Source: Ancylomarina subtilis
GTDB taxonomy: Bacteria > Bacteroidota > Bacteroidia > Bacteroidales > Marinifilaceae
Length of the DNA stretch: 64,000 nucleotides
Assembly: GCF_004217115.1 (NCBI RefSeq)
Contig: NZ_SHKN01000006.1
Coordinates: 34,919-98,918, forward strand
Direction: 5' to 3'
This document shows, in pieces, positions 53,361 to 63,592 of this stretch. The notes below the pieces were generated by a model. It saw only the letters and a program-made list of their open reading frames with translations. It had not been told where the DNA came from and did no database searches. A program made the position numbers and the translations under genes. Each line of letters opens with the position of its first letter. The stretch's first letter is position 1.

Positions 53361-54692
53361 ATGAAAACTAGACTTACAATCCTTACTGCTGTCCTTATGC
53401 TATCGACGATGTTCGGAGTAAATGCTCAGACCAAAGAGTCGAAGTATGGCGTAGATAGTGCAAAAACAGTTTTGAATGCATCGCTATATAGTGAAATGGT
53501 GAAGCAAAAGAATTATAAAGACGCTCTTCCAAATTGGAGATATGTCTTTAATAATGCTCCTAAATTTCAAAGATCAACTTATTCGAAGGGTGTGGATATC
53601 ATGCGTAGTATGTTCGTTTCGACGAAAAATCCTAAATATATCGATACTTTGATGATGGTTTATGATCAAAGAATCAAATACTACGGTTCAAACCGAAAAT
53701 ATCCTACAGGATGGATTCTTGGACGTAAAGGTGGGGATTTTTTCACATATAGTAAGAAAGAGCCTGTGTTAATCAAGAAGGCTTATGATATCATGAAAAA
53801 ATCGATCGAGATACAAGGTGTTGATTCTGAGGCTGCAGTTGTTAATAAGACAATGGAAGCTGGCAAGCTTTTGGTTTTAGCTGGTAAATTGTCTCCTGAA
53901 GCCGTTATTGATGACTACTTATCATTCATGGATCTTCTGAAAAATCAAATGGAAAAGTATCCTAAGAAAGTAACTAATATTAAGGCGGCTATTGTAAATG
54001 TTGAAAATGATTTCTTTGCAGCTGGTGTTGCTGACTGTGAGACTTTGAGTAATATCTTTACTCCTAAGTTCGAAGCAAATCCTGATGATATGGTTCTGAT
54101 CAATAAGATTATGAAAATGTTGAATCGTCAGGAATGTGAAGATGGTGCGTTATATGCTAAAGTAGCAGAGCAAAAATACAAGCTTGAGCCAAGTGCTGAT
54201 GCCGCTCACAACCTAGCTAAAATGTTCATTAAGAAAAAGCAATTCTCTAAGAGTAAGGAATACCTTTCTAAGTCAATTGGTTTAGAAGAAGATGCTGAAG
54301 TTAAAGCAGATCTACATTTTAAATTGGCAAGTATTCTCCTTATGGAGCACAATCTTGTTGCTTCTAGAAACAATGCTTTAGCTGCCATCAAAAATAAGCC
54401 AAATTGGGGACAGCCATACTTGTTAATTGGTAAGTGTTATGCTGCAGGAAGTAAAGAATTTCCTGGTAAAATGCACGAGAAGCAGGCTGTGTATTGGGTT
54501 GCTGTTGACAAATTCATGAAAGCGAAAAGCGTAGATCCTGAATGTGCTGAAGAAGCGAATAAGCTAATCCAAACTTACTCGAAGTATTTCCCAGCTAAAG
54601 AAGAAGCATTTATGCAAGGTCTTAAAGAGGGTGAAACTTATAAAGTAGGTGATTGGATCAATGAAACAACTAAGATTAGACTAAACGAGTAA
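53361..54692 (+). CDS. Secreted tetratricopeptide-repeat protein
   Basis: A 443-residue protein with a signal peptide (about 1-22, ending VNAQ) and TPR-like helical repeats, clearest at about 280-400 (PSADAAHNLAKMFIKKKQF and DLHFKLASILLMEHNLVAS). It is probably periplasmic or outer-membrane associated. In Bacteroidota a TPR protein of this kind commonly precedes lptC, suggesting an envelope-assembly role, but the specific function is not known to me. It is four bases upstream of lptC and has a strong promoter with a long leader. Confidence 0.85.
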   Translation: MKTRLTILTAVLMLSTMFGVNAQTKESKYGVDSAKTVLNASLYSEMVKQKNYKDALPNWRYVFNNAPKFQRSTYSKGVDIMRSMFVSTKNPKYIDTLMMVYDQRIKYYGSNRKYPTGWILGRKGGDFFTYSKKEPVLIKKAYDIMKKSIEIQGVDSEAAVVNKTMEAGKLLVLAGKLSPEAVIDDYLSFMDLLKNQMEKYPKKVTNIKAAIVNVENDFFAAGVADCETLSNIFTPKFEANPDDMVLINKIMKMLNRQECEDGALYAKVAEQKYKLEPSADAAHNLAKMFIKKKQFSKSKEYLSKSIGLEEDAEVKADLHFKLASILLMEHNLVASRNNALAAIKNKPNWGQPYLLIGKCYAAGSKEFPGKMHEKQAVYWVAVDKFMKAKSVDPECAEEANKLIQTYSKYFPAKEEAFMQGLKEGETYKVGDWINETTKIRLNE

Positions 54693-54696
54693 TCAG

Positions 54697-55278
54697 TTGA
54701 AAAAGACGATTCAAATAGAATTCATATATAAAAGCATTGTTGCCCTTCTTGGGGTGACAATGCTTTTGTCTTGTGAAAACAGTATTAAAGAAGTTAAAAG
54801 CATAACTGCTGAGGAAACACGCCCAGAGACTTATGGCGAAAATGTAGAATTTATTTTTACAGATTCAACTCGAATTCAATATAAAGCATTTGCAATTGTT
54901 TTTTTGCAAATTAAAAATGAGGAAGAAGAGTATGATGAGTTTCCTAAGGGAGGGAATGTTATTTCATACAATAAAGATGGCTCTCAGGCGTGGACGATTA
55001 AATCCAATTATGCCAAACATATCGTTAAGGATCAGATTTGGGAACTTCGAAATGATGTTGTTGCCGTTAGTGATGATGGTAAAACGATAAATACAGAGCT
55101 TATGTATTGGGATCAGAAGAGTCGAAAGATCTATTCTGATCAGTATGTTCGAATTACGGAAAAAGACGGACAAATGTTGGAGGGGAATAGTTTTACAGCG
55201 GATGACAAACTGAATCAGATTTTATTGAGTCAGGTTAGCGGTGAAGTTTTTCTTGAAGACAAAAATATTAAGGAATAA
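54697..55278 (+). CDS. lptC: LptC, lipopolysaccharide-export lipoprotein
   Basis: A 193-residue protein starting at a TTG four bases after the preceding stop. No ATG is available before the signal sequence, so the TTG is needed. The signal ends in the lipobox LLSC, making it a lipoprotein, unlike E. coli LptC which keeps a membrane helix. The rest is a beta-jellyroll of OstA/LptA type (SNYAKHIVKDQIWELRNDV, YSDQYVRITEKDG). It would pass LPS from the LptBFG transporter to the periplasmic bridge. A terminator follows. Confidence 0.9.
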   Translation: MKKTIQIEFIYKSIVALLGVTMLLSCENSIKEVKSITAEETRPETYGENVEFIFTDSTRIQYKAFAIVFLQIKNEEEEYDEFPKGGNVISYNKDGSQAWTIKSNYAKHIVKDQIWELRNDVVAVSDDGKTINTELMYWDQKSRKIYSDQYVRITEKDGQMLEGNSFTADDKLNQILLSQVSGEVFLEDKNIKE

Positions 55279-55298
55279 AGGCTCATCAGTAGCTTGTG

Positions 55299-55333
55299 AA
55301 AATTACTTGTATGAAAATGCAGGTAATTTTTTT
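55299..55333 (+). terminator. Terminator after lptC
   Basis: An 11-bp stem (55299-55309 with 55320-55330, one G-T pair) is followed by T residues. It ends the TPR-lptC unit. Confidence 0.78.
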
Positions 55334-55425
55334 GTATATAGGTTTTTATTCTTGATCAAAATCTCCATCTTTAAATGTCCTTATATGCGACTAATAAAGG
55401 ACTGTTTATAAATTTAAATAAGAAG

Positions 55426-55632
55426 ATGAAACAAAAATTACCGTTCATTTTAGAAATTATTTGGTTGATTGTAGCCATCATTAGTATCCTATTTGCTATA
55501 GTTAGAACTAATAATTTGGGTTTCAAAGAGAATATCATGTTGTATGTTATCGCGATGCTAGCCTCTTTAATGTATGGTTCTCGCCGATATTTACGAAAAA
55601 CAAGAGACGGTATAAACCAAGATAAGGAATAA
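55426..55632 (+). CDS. Small membrane protein, function unknown
   Basis: The ATG at 55426 follows AAGAAG and gives 68 residues; the frame also opens at 55375 (85 residues). It has two hydrophobic segments (about 5-25 and 34-51) and a basic, polar tail. The stop codon shares one base with the start of the CNNM gene, so the two are translationally coupled. Conserved position before the CorC-like gene in relatives would be expected, but no function can be assigned. Confidence 0.75.
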   Translation: MKQKLPFILEIIWLIVAIISILFAIVRTNNLGFKENIMLYVIAMLASLMYGSRRYLRKTRDGINQDKE

Positions 55633-56891
55633 TGAACGAGCTCTTTATAATCCTAAGTATGTTGGCTCTTTCAGCATTTTTCTCGGGTATGGAAATTGCC
55701 TTTGTGGCAGCCAATAAGTTGAGAATGGAGCTTGATAAAAGTAAAAATACGGTGACTTCACGGATCATCAATGTTTTTACAAATCATCCTGGACATTATA
55801 TTTCAACCATGTTGGTTGGAAACAATATTGCTTTGGTTATCTATGGTATCATGATGGCTAAAATTCTTGAACCAACCATTGCTCTTTGGGTTGAATCCGA
55901 ATTGTTAATAATGACCATTCAGACAATCTTTTCAACACTCCTGATTCTTTTTACAGCGGAATTTTTACCCAAGACACTTTTTAGATTAAATCCCAATTTA
56001 TCTCTAAACCTGTTCGCTGTTCCGGTGATGTTCTTCTATGTTATTTTTTATCCCGTAACCGTTGTAACGATGATGTTTTCGAAAAATATCATTAGTCGGA
56101 TATTAAGGACAGAAATTTCAGACGAGGTTGCGTCGCATGCATTTGGGAAAGTTGATTTGGATCATTTGGTTCAAGAGGGGCAGGAAGCTCAATCTGTATT
56201 GGAAGAAGATGAACACAATATGAAGCTTTTTAGAAATGCTTTAGACTTTTCAAATGTGAAGTTGCGTGAGTGTTTTGTACCACGAACAGAGATCGAAGCT
56301 ATGGACATTAGTGGAGAGATTGAAGATTTGACCCAGCGATTTATCGAAACGGGTTATTCACGTATCATGATATATAAAGAATCGATCGATAACATCATTG
56401 GTTATGTGCATTCGTCTGTATTATTTAGAAAACCGCAAAGTATAAAAGCTGCACTAAGTCGAGTTATAATTGTACCGGAGACAATGGCAGCTCATAAGCT
56501 CTTGAATCTTTTTACCAGAGAACAAAAAAGTGTGGCGGTGGTTGTGGATGAATTTGGCGGGACATCTGGTATGGTAACCATTGAGGACATTATGGAGGAA
56601 ATATTTGGTGAGATTGAGGACGAACATGATAGTGTTGATTTGGTAGAGGAACAATTGAGTGAAACCGAATTTATTTTTTCGGGAAGAATCGAAATTGACT
56701 ACTTAAATGATAAATATAAGCTTGAACTTCCTGTTTCGGATGATTTTGAAACTTTGAATGGGTTCATTATTTTCAATCATGGCAGTATTCCTAATAGCAA
56801 TGAAATTATTCGAATAAAGGAATTCCGAATTCAAATTGTTGAAGTTTCCAAGACCCGTATCAATAAGGTAAAATTGACTCTTTTATCCTAG
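55632..56891 (+). CDS. CNNM/CorC-family membrane protein
   Basis: A 419-residue protein: a DUF21/CNNM membrane domain with about four helices (1-150), a pair of CBS domains (about 200-325; SRIMIYKESIDNIIGYVHSS and VVVDEFGGTSGMVTIEDIMEE) and a C-terminal CorC_HlyC domain (about 335-419). Older databases call these hemolysins; characterised relatives transport or regulate divalent cations, mainly Mg2+. It is coupled to the small membrane protein upstream and precedes the PpiD-like gene by a 274-base gap. Confidence 0.93.
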   Translation: MNELFIILSMLALSAFFSGMEIAFVAANKLRMELDKSKNTVTSRIINVFTNHPGHYISTMLVGNNIALVIYGIMMAKILEPTIALWVESELLIMTIQTIFSTLLILFTAEFLPKTLFRLNPNLSLNLFAVPVMFFYVIFYPVTVVTMMFSKNIISRILRTEISDEVASHAFGKVDLDHLVQEGQEAQSVLEEDEHNMKLFRNALDFSNVKLRECFVPRTEIEAMDISGEIEDLTQRFIETGYSRIMIYKESIDNIIGYVHSSVLFRKPQSIKAALSRVIIVPETMAAHKLLNLFTREQKSVAVVVDEFGGTSGMVTIEDIMEEIFGEIEDEHDSVDLVEEQLSETEFIFSGRIEIDYLNDKYKLELPVSDDFETLNGFIIFNHGSIPNSNEIIRIKEFRIQIVEVSKTRINKVKLTLLS

Positions 56892-57103
56892 ATTTATGAT
56901 CTTTTTCTCAAACCTAACTATAATTTTGACTGATGTCAAAGTCATTTCTCCTTATAATATATAGCGGTATCTTGTAAAGCTTATTGGCTTAAATCTTTTC
57001 ATTTTCAAAAGATTATCACAAGCATTTTTCCGTCTTATTTGCTAATTGTTAATTGGTTCGATATTTATCTATAAAAAGCCGAAAAGCTCTTTAGATAAAA
57101 GCC

Positions 57104-57132
57104 TTGTTCTTGTTCATTTTTTTGTATATTCG
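57104..57132 (+). promoter_or_regulatory. Candidate promoter of the PpiD-like gene
   Basis: TTG (57104-57106), 18 bases, TATATTCG (57125-57132; one mismatch from TAnnTTTG). The start would be near 57138, about 28 bases before the ATG. Confidence 0.5.
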
Positions 57133-57165
57133 TAGCCTATTTTAAGAATAATTAAATCTTTTTAG

Positions 57166-59289
57166 ATGGCAACATTACAGAAAATAAGAAACCGCGGAGT
57201 TTTTATAGGGATTATCATTGGTGGAGCCTTGTTGGCATTTATAGCCGGTGATGCCTTAAAATCAGGTGGTTCTCTTTTGACAAACTCACGAAATGAGATG
57301 GCTGAAATTGCAGGGGAATCTGTAAATATTCGTGATTTCCAAAACAGATTCAACCACAATCTTGAAGTGACTAAATTAATGAGTGGGCAGAATTCAATTC
57401 CTGCTGACCAAATGGATAAGATCAGAGAGCAAGTTTGGCAACAAATGGTTCAAGAGATCGTAATGAATCGTGAGTACGATGAGTTGGGAATTAGTTTGAC
57501 TTCTCAGGAGTTATTCGATATGATTCAAGGGAAAAATATTGATCCTACAATTCGTCAATTATTTACAGGTGAGGATGGTCAATTCGATAAAGACAATGTT
57601 GTAAAAACACTTAAGCAGTTAATTGCTGCGCCTGATGGAACACCTCAAAAAGCTTATTGGTTGAATATTGAGGAGTCTTTAATTGCTCAAAGAACTTTGA
57701 CTAAGTATAATGCTTTGATTGCAAAGGGTCTTTATATTCCTGCGGCATATGCTAAGAATATGGCTGCTAACGGGTCTAAGAAAGTAAGCTTTGACTATGT
57801 TGTTAAAAGTTATAACTCAATCTCAGATTCAACTGTTAATGTAACTGCTGAAGAGATTAAAGCGTACTACAACGATCATAAAGAGCTTTTCAAACAGAGC
57901 GAATCAAGAAAGATCGATTACGTGCCTTTCAATATTGAGCCATCAACTGATGATTTCAAATACACTGAGAAATGGATCGCCGATATGAAAGCTGACTTCA
58001 CAGCTGAAGAAAATGTTGCTCAATTCTTGGAGTTGAATTCTGATACAAAATTCAATACATATTATTTTGCTGCGGGTGAGAACTCAAACAAGGCGCTTGA
58101 TGCATTTATGTTTTCTGGTAAAAAAGGTGACGTTTATGGACCTTACGATGAAAAAGATGCTTACAAATTGGCTAAGATATCTGATATTAGAATGATGTCT
58201 GACTCGGTAAAAGCGCGTCATATTTTAATCCGTCCGGTTAATGGTGATTTCAAGGCTGCTGAAGCTAAAGCTGACAGTTTGAAACAACTATTGGATAAAG
58301 GTGCTAAATTTGCTGATTTGGCTAAGACAAATTCTGATGATCAAGGTTCCGCTGTTAATGGTGGTGATTTAGGCTGGTTTACTCAAGGACGTATGGTTCC
58401 TGCATTTAACGATGCTGCATTCTCGTCTAAGAAAAACGAAGTGAAGATTGTTAAAACTCAGTTTGGAGCTCACCTAATTCAAGTTGTGGGATTAAGTAAG
58501 CCAGTTAAAAAAGTTCAAATTGCCGTTTTAGATCGTAAAGTTGAGGCGAGTCAGAAAACATTCCAGGCAGCTTATGCAGCAGCTCGTAAATTCGCTGGTG
58601 AAAATCAGGATAGAGCTTCTTTCTTTAAAGCAATTTCAGAGCAGAATTTAACTCGTCGTGTTGCAAACCTTAAGAAGGATACTAAATTGATTCCAGGTCT
58701 TGAAAGTTCAAGAGAATTGGTTCGTGTTGCATATAATACGGACAATATGGAAACTATTCTTTTAAATAATGATAACTCTGCAGTATTTGAGTTTGGTGAT
58801 AAATTCGTTGTTGCTATTCTTTCTGATATCAAAGAAGAAGGTTATGCTTCAGTAACTGATGTACAGGCATCTGTTGAAAGAGAAGTTAGAAAGAATAAGA
58901 AAGCAGAAATGATTATTGCTTCAATGGCAAAGAACTCTAAAGGTGCACAGTCTTTATTGTCAGTTGCTCAGAAAGAAAATCTTGAAGTGAAGAATGCTGC
59001 TGATGTAACTTTCCAATCATTCCAAATTCCTGGTGCAGGTATCGAACCTAATGTGATTGCTAATGCAAGTAACATTGAAAAGGGTAAGCTTTCTGCTCCT
59101 ATCAAAGGCAACCAAGGTGTTTATATGATTTTGGTAAACGATATAAAAGAAGATGCGCTTACTCAAGATGCGATCGATGTATTTAAATCGCGCATGACTC
59201 AAAACTATCAGTATCGTACAAACTATCAGTCAATGCAAGTTCTTAGAGAAAATGCAGATATTGTTGATAAGCGTTACAAATTCTATTAG
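57166..59289 (+). CDS. Periplasmic chaperone / peptidyl-prolyl isomerase, PpiD/SurA-like
   Basis: A 707-residue protein anchored by one N-terminal helix (about 11-28, FIGIIIGGALLAFIAGDAL). A SurA-N/PpiD chaperone domain follows, then a parvulin isomerase domain at about 345-445 (VKARHILIRPV, GGDLGWFTQGRMVPAFNDAAF, FGAHLIQV), and a long C-terminal region that may be a second, degenerate parvulin domain. It helps fold proteins leaving the Sec translocon for the outer membrane. The size matches Bacteroidota PpiD-like proteins. A terminator follows. Confidence 0.92.
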   Translation: MATLQKIRNRGVFIGIIIGGALLAFIAGDALKSGGSLLTNSRNEMAEIAGESVNIRDFQNRFNHNLEVTKLMSGQNSIPADQMDKIREQVWQQMVQEIVMNREYDELGISLTSQELFDMIQGKNIDPTIRQLFTGEDGQFDKDNVVKTLKQLIAAPDGTPQKAYWLNIEESLIAQRTLTKYNALIAKGLYIPAAYAKNMAANGSKKVSFDYVVKSYNSISDSTVNVTAEEIKAYYNDHKELFKQSESRKIDYVPFNIEPSTDDFKYTEKWIADMKADFTAEENVAQFLELNSDTKFNTYYFAAGENSNKALDAFMFSGKKGDVYGPYDEKDAYKLAKISDIRMMSDSVKARHILIRPVNGDFKAAEAKADSLKQLLDKGAKFADLAKTNSDDQGSAVNGGDLGWFTQGRMVPAFNDAAFSSKKNEVKIVKTQFGAHLIQVVGLSKPVKKVQIAVLDRKVEASQKTFQAAYAAARKFAGENQDRASFFKAISEQNLTRRVANLKKDTKLIPGLESSRELVRVAYNTDNMETILLNNDNSAVFEFGDKFVVAILSDIKEEGYASVTDVQASVEREVRKNKKAEMIIASMAKNSKGAQSLLSVAQKENLEVKNAADVTFQSFQIPGAGIEPNVIANASNIEKGKLSAPIKGNQGVYMILVNDIKEDALTQDAIDVFKSRMTQNYQYRTNYQSMQVLRENADIVDKRYKFY

Positions 59290-59340
59290 TAGATAAATTG
59301 AAACGTGATGATTTTGTTTATCACTTTCAGATACCATATA

Positions 59341-59372
59341 AAAGCGAGTTGGGAAACCTTCTCGCTTTTTTT
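59341..59372 (+). terminator. Terminator after PpiD-like gene
   Basis: An eight-base stem (59341-59348 with 59361-59368) is followed by T residues to 59372. A second small hairpin (GTGAT/ATCAC) lies just upstream. Confidence 0.82.
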
Positions 59373-59549
59373 ATCCTAAAGAGTCTGATTTTGTTGCGAA
59401 TTAAGACTGGCTAGGGGAGAAGGATACAATAAGTCGATTAGAATGCTTATTTTTGTCGCATTAAGCTGAATGTTGATTTAGCTGATTGGAAACAATGCAT
59501 TTCGACAATGTCGTTAAAGTATAATTGAAATTTAATTCAGAATATAAAT

Positions 59550-60128
59550 ATGAGTGTTATTAAGGAATTGCAAGCAAGAAGTGGTTCGGTTTGTGAACTG
59601 TGTGGAGCTACTGATGATTTGAATGTTTATGAAGTGCCACCTGCCGCGAAAGAAGGAAGTGATAAATGTCTGTTGCTTTGTTCAACCTGTTCGGAACAAT
59701 TGGATAATCCTGAAAAAGTTGATGTGAACCATTGGAGATGTTTAAATGATAGCATGTGGAGTGAGGTACCTGCTGTACAGGTGATGGCATGGCGTATGTT
59801 GAATCGTTTACGTTCTGAAGGTTGGCCTCAGGATTTGCTTGATATGCTTTATTTGGATGAAGAAACAATGGCATGGGCTCAGGCTACTGGCGAAGGCGAA
59901 AATGAAGAAGATAAAGTTAGACACCTGGATAGTAATGGCGCTCTTTTAGAGTCTGGCGATTCAGTTGTTCTAATCAAAGATTTAAATGTGAAAGGTGGCG
60001 GTTTTACAGCTAAGCGTGGGACACATGTTCGTAATATTTCATTGGTTTATGATAATGCTGAACAAATTGAAGGCCGTGTAAATGGTCAAATGATTGTTAT
60101 CCTGACACAATATGTGAAGAAAGCTTAA
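59550..60128 (+). CDS. PhnA-like zinc-ribbon protein
   Basis: A 192-residue protein with an N-terminal zinc-ribbon-like segment (CELCGATDD near residue 15 and CSTCSEQL near 45). The C-terminal PhnA domain follows (about 122-192, LDSNGALLESGDSVVLIKDL and VKGGGFTAKRGTHVRNI). PhnA proteins are small and named after the phosphonate operon, although a role in phosphonate use is not supported for most of them and no phn genes are here. A TATTTTTG box at 59448-59455 may be its -7 element, without a clear -33 partner. Confidence 0.87.
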   Translation: MSVIKELQARSGSVCELCGATDDLNVYEVPPAAKEGSDKCLLLCSTCSEQLDNPEKVDVNHWRCLNDSMWSEVPAVQVMAWRMLNRLRSEGWPQDLLDMLYLDEETMAWAQATGEGENEEDKVRHLDSNGALLESGDSVVLIKDLNVKGGGFTAKRGTHVRNISLVYDNAEQIEGRVNGQMIVILTQYVKKA

Positions 60129-60198
60129 GCTGATCACGATTTGATATAGAAAAACGAAATGGGTGACTATCTCGTTTTTTTTGATTTAATTGAAGGTA

Positions 60199-60232
60199 AA
60201 AAGCCACAAACAAGTATATGTTTGTGGCTTTT
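60199..60232. terminator. Bidirectional terminator, PhnA-like / S41 protease
   Basis: A perfect 14-bp stem (60199-60212 with 60219-60232) with a six-base loop has A-rich and T-rich ends. It separates convergent genes and can serve both. Confidence 0.92.
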
Positions 60233-60269
60233 ATTTTGATAAAATAAGAAGTGTTATTGCCTCGTAGTT

Positions 60270-63200
60270 CTATTTTTGTTGGTCAAGTTCCTGAAGTAAA
60301 ATATCAACAGCTTTTCTTAATTGCTGATCCTTTCCCTGGCTAACTACATCGTAGTCATAAAGAACTTTATAGTCTGGTTCCAACTGTTTGTTTTCTAGGA
60401 AATCGCCTTCTGAATCCATATAACCAATTTGAGGGATCCCAAAATACATATTACCATTCATAAGGCTTTCCCACCAAACAGAAGTCATGGTACCGGCAAC
60501 AGGTGCTCCAACTAACTTTCCAAGTCCCATTGTTTTGTAAACCCAGGGTGTGCCGTGTGCATTTGAGTAGTTGCCTTCACTCACCAACATAATGGATGGT
60601 TTCTTCCATCTTTTACGGGGTTGTTCGCCGATTTTTTGTCCTCGTGGCAATTGAGTTAGATACTTCTTTCCGCTGAAAAGAACTTCGATATCTTCGTGCA
60701 TATGTCCACCACCATTATAACGTGTATCGATAACGATAGCTTCCATATTGTTGTAGCGACCCATTACTTCAGAGTAAAGCGTTCTAAAACTATTATCATT
60801 CATTCCTTTGATATGAACATAGCCAATGCGGCCGTTTGATACCAGTTCGGTTTCAGCTCGACGCTGCTTAATCCAACGCTCATACAATAGGTTATCGAAT
60901 TTTCTTTTTGAGATTGGTTTAACCACTTCGTCCCAACGCTTTTTAGTTGTTGGGTTGTAAAAACTTAATAGGGTGTTTTTACCGCTTTTGTGATTTAAAA
61001 GGGGATAGTAATCCATTCCTTCAGTGATTTCAACGCCATCAATTTTCTCGATGATGCAAGCAATCGTTGCTTTTGATTTAGCTTTCTTAAGAGGCGATTT
61101 GTCAACAATTTCGGCAATTCTTAAACCTTTGCCCTTGTAGTTGTCGTCGAAGAAAACACCCAGATTCGCCGTTTTGTCTCCGTTTGGATATCTTGTCCAG
61201 GCACCGGCTCCGGTGTGAGAGGCATTTAGCTCACCCAAAAGTTCACTCAATAGTTCTGCAAAATCATATGAGTTGTTGATGTATGGAAGGAATCGCTTGT
61301 ATTCCAGTTTGTATGCATCCCAATCGACCCCATGCATATCTACACGGTAAAATTTCTCTTTGGTTTGTCTCCATGCATGTTCGAATAGGTATTCGCGTTC
61401 GGCATCCTCATTCAAATTCATTTCAGCTTGGTAGCTGATATTTTTACGTTTGTTTCCAGCTGTTGCAATACGCATTAATCGACTTCCAGAACGTAAAAAT
61501 ATATATTTACCATCCTTCGTGATGCTCATATCAGAACTTGAACCGGAAAGCTTTAGAACTTTCTTGGTTTCATCTTCTTTAAAATTGTGCATCCAAAGGT
61601 CATAGCCATCTTCAAACTTACTTAAATAGTAAAGTTTATCACCTTTAGGTGTCATTACGGCATCAGAAAGATTTGATGAATTAATAGTTAAACGAGTGAC
61701 GCGATCTTCATAATTATTTAGATCAATCTCAATGTCTTTAAGCTTTTTTTCATCCTTTTTCTTCTTTTTATCTTTCTTGTCGTCTTTTTTGTCAGCCTCG
61801 TTTTTTTCTTTGTCAAGAGCCTCTTGTAATTCGGCTTCTTCTTTGCTCATATTGAATTTGTCGAAAGCTTCCTGAGTAAAGAACATGGCAAATACATCGT
61901 TTTGAGAGCCCCAGCTTGCATGGTTGCGCATACCAAAACGATCAGAAAACCAGATCATGGCTTTGCCGCCCATAACCCACTTGGCATTACCGTCGATATA
62001 ACCCGAGTTGGTTAAATCAGTTACCGTTTTATTGCCTTGTGCATCTATCAAGCCAATATCAGAATTCGGCCAACGTGTTTTGGCATTGTAGTCCATTAAA
62101 AACCACTTACCATCCGGAGACCATTCAAAATACAAGTCTTCATCGGTATAAGAATAGTTCCATTTGCCTTCCAATATGGTTCTGATCTTTTTGCTTTTTA
62201 AGTTGATAACCTGCAATTCTGTTCTGTTTGCTAAATAGGCCACTTCTTTTCCGTCAGGAGAAAAAACAGGGCGAAAAGTTTCATCTGTATTTGCAAGAAT
62301 TTCGTCTTCTTCTAAAAGTGTAGAATGAGTGAAGTCGATTTCAGTCTCGTTTTTGATTCGTGTACGATACAGGTTCCAGCTTCCGTTTCGCTCACTGGCG
62401 TAAATCAAACTTTTACCATCAGGACTAAAACTGACACTGCGCTCTTGTTCGGGTGTGTTGGTAATACGTTTTGTTGTTGCATACTCAACTGATGTCACGA
62501 AAACTTCTCCACGCACAATAAAAGCGACTTCTTTTCCGTCAGGAGAAACCGACATTTCGGTTGCACCTGATGATTTTTTCAGGAACTCATTTTGGTAGGC
62601 GGTATGGTCAATTCTGATGTTTACATCTAGTTTTTTAGCCTCGTTGTTACCTGTTTGAGTATAAATCTCACCTCGGAAACCAAAACACAATGTGTTGTTT
62701 GCGCTTACTGATAAAAAGCGAACTGGGTTTTTACTGTATTTTGTGATTTGAGTTTTGTTGGTACCTCCATTAGCATCCATCTTCCAGATATTGAAAGAAC
62801 CCGATTTTTCACTCAAATAATAAATTGCAGACTCGTCATTGTTGTAAACGGGTTGACGATCTTCGCCTTCGAATGTGCTAAGGAAATTGTGTTTTCCTGT
62901 TTTGACATCGAATTTGCGTATGTCGCGAGCAACTGATGATGTGTGATGTTTTCTCCAGGTGTTCTCTCCAGCTTTTTTGTCTGTGTATACCAGTTGAGTC
63001 ATCTCTTTATTGTATCGAGCATCTTCGGCTGGAGTCGTTAATATTTGTTGTGGACGCCCTCCTTCTACTGATACGGCGTATAATTCAGTCAGATATCCCT
63101 TTGGAAACATGGCATTTTTATAATTGTCAGCAATTGCTGCAGTAAAAAGGACTGATTTGCCATCAGGAGTAAATGATGTTGGGATTTCTTTTGCCGAATT

Positions 63201-63521
63201 TGTTGTTAAGCGTTTGGGGGTTCCACCGTTAATCGACATTAGAAAAATGTCGAAATTGCCATTTCTTTCTGAAGCAAATGCAAGTTGTTTCCCATCTGGC
63301 GACCAAATTGCATTGTAATCGTAAGCAGGGTTTGAAGTCAAACGAATGGCTTCACCTCCTTTTGCATCTACCTTATATATGTCGCCCATATAATTGAATG
63401 CAACTGTTTTTCCATCAGGAGAGATACTCGGGTATCGCATCCATAGCGGATTTGTTTGAGCCCAACTACTAGCGCTTAGCAGTAATAAGCCGGCTCCAAT
63501 CATTAATTTTTTTAAAATCAT
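60270..63521 (-). CDS. Tricorn-like S41 protease with beta-propeller
   Basis: A 1083-residue secreted protein with a signal peptide (about 1-21, ending SSWAQ). TolB/WD40-like (PD40) repeats follow, such as PSISPDGKTVAFNYMGDIY and SWSPDGKQLAFASERNG types, forming one or two propellers to about residue 560. A strongly charged Lys/Asp/Glu insert lies at about 570-605, then further blades. A PDZ-like segment follows near 800-880. The C-terminal S41 peptidase domain (about 900-1083) has a likely nucleophile serine in GNYSNAHG. This is the tricorn-protease layout, thought to trim peptides. The gene stands alone under a good promoter at 63593-63623. Confidence 0.92.
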   Translation of the reverse strand: MILKKLMIGAGLLLLSASSWAQTNPLWMRYPSISPDGKTVAFNYMGDIYKVDAKGGEAIRLTSNPAYDYNAIWSPDGKQLAFASERNGNFDIFLMSINGGTPKRLTTNSAKEIPTSFTPDGKSVLFTAAIADNYKNAMFPKGYLTELYAVSVEGGRPQQILTTPAEDARYNKEMTQLVYTDKKAGENTWRKHHTSSVARDIRKFDVKTGKHNFLSTFEGEDRQPVYNNDESAIYYLSEKSGSFNIWKMDANGGTNKTQITKYSKNPVRFLSVSANNTLCFGFRGEIYTQTGNNEAKKLDVNIRIDHTAYQNEFLKKSSGATEMSVSPDGKEVAFIVRGEVFVTSVEYATTKRITNTPEQERSVSFSPDGKSLIYASERNGSWNLYRTRIKNETEIDFTHSTLLEEDEILANTDETFRPVFSPDGKEVAYLANRTELQVINLKSKKIRTILEGKWNYSYTDEDLYFEWSPDGKWFLMDYNAKTRWPNSDIGLIDAQGNKTVTDLTNSGYIDGNAKWVMGGKAMIWFSDRFGMRNHASWGSQNDVFAMFFTQEAFDKFNMSKEEAELQEALDKEKNEADKKDDKKDKKKKKDEKKLKDIEIDLNNYEDRVTRLTINSSNLSDAVMTPKGDKLYYLSKFEDGYDLWMHNFKEDETKKVLKLSGSSSDMSITKDGKYIFLRSGSRLMRIATAGNKRKNISYQAEMNLNEDAEREYLFEHAWRQTKEKFYRVDMHGVDWDAYKLEYKRFLPYINNSYDFAELLSELLGELNASHTGAGAWTRYPNGDKTANLGVFFDDNYKGKGLRIAEIVDKSPLKKAKSKATIACIIEKIDGVEITEGMDYYPLLNHKSGKNTLLSFYNPTTKKRWDEVVKPISKRKFDNLLYERWIKQRRAETELVSNGRIGYVHIKGMNDNSFRTLYSEVMGRYNNMEAIVIDTRYNGGGHMHEDIEVLFSGKKYLTQLPRGQKIGEQPRKRWKKPSIMLVSEGNYSNAHGTPWVYKTMGLGKLVGAPVAGTMTSVWWESLMNGNMYFGIPQIGYMDSEGDFLENKQLEPDYKVLYDYDVVSQGKDQQLRKAVDILLQELDQQK

Positions 63522-63592
63522 GGTCTTTTTTGAGTGTTAAAGGTTTTGTTGGTTTTCTGGTGTCTGGAATAATTGATGTATTCCTCGTTTGG

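Noticed and set aside
53436..53445. Second copy of the GAGTCGAAGT core of the REP-like element
   Set aside because: It lies inside the TPR coding sequence without the flanking half, so it is a chance match.
59550..60128. Evidence of phosphonate metabolism from the PhnA-like gene
   Set aside because: No other phn genes are present, and the PhnA name does not imply that function.
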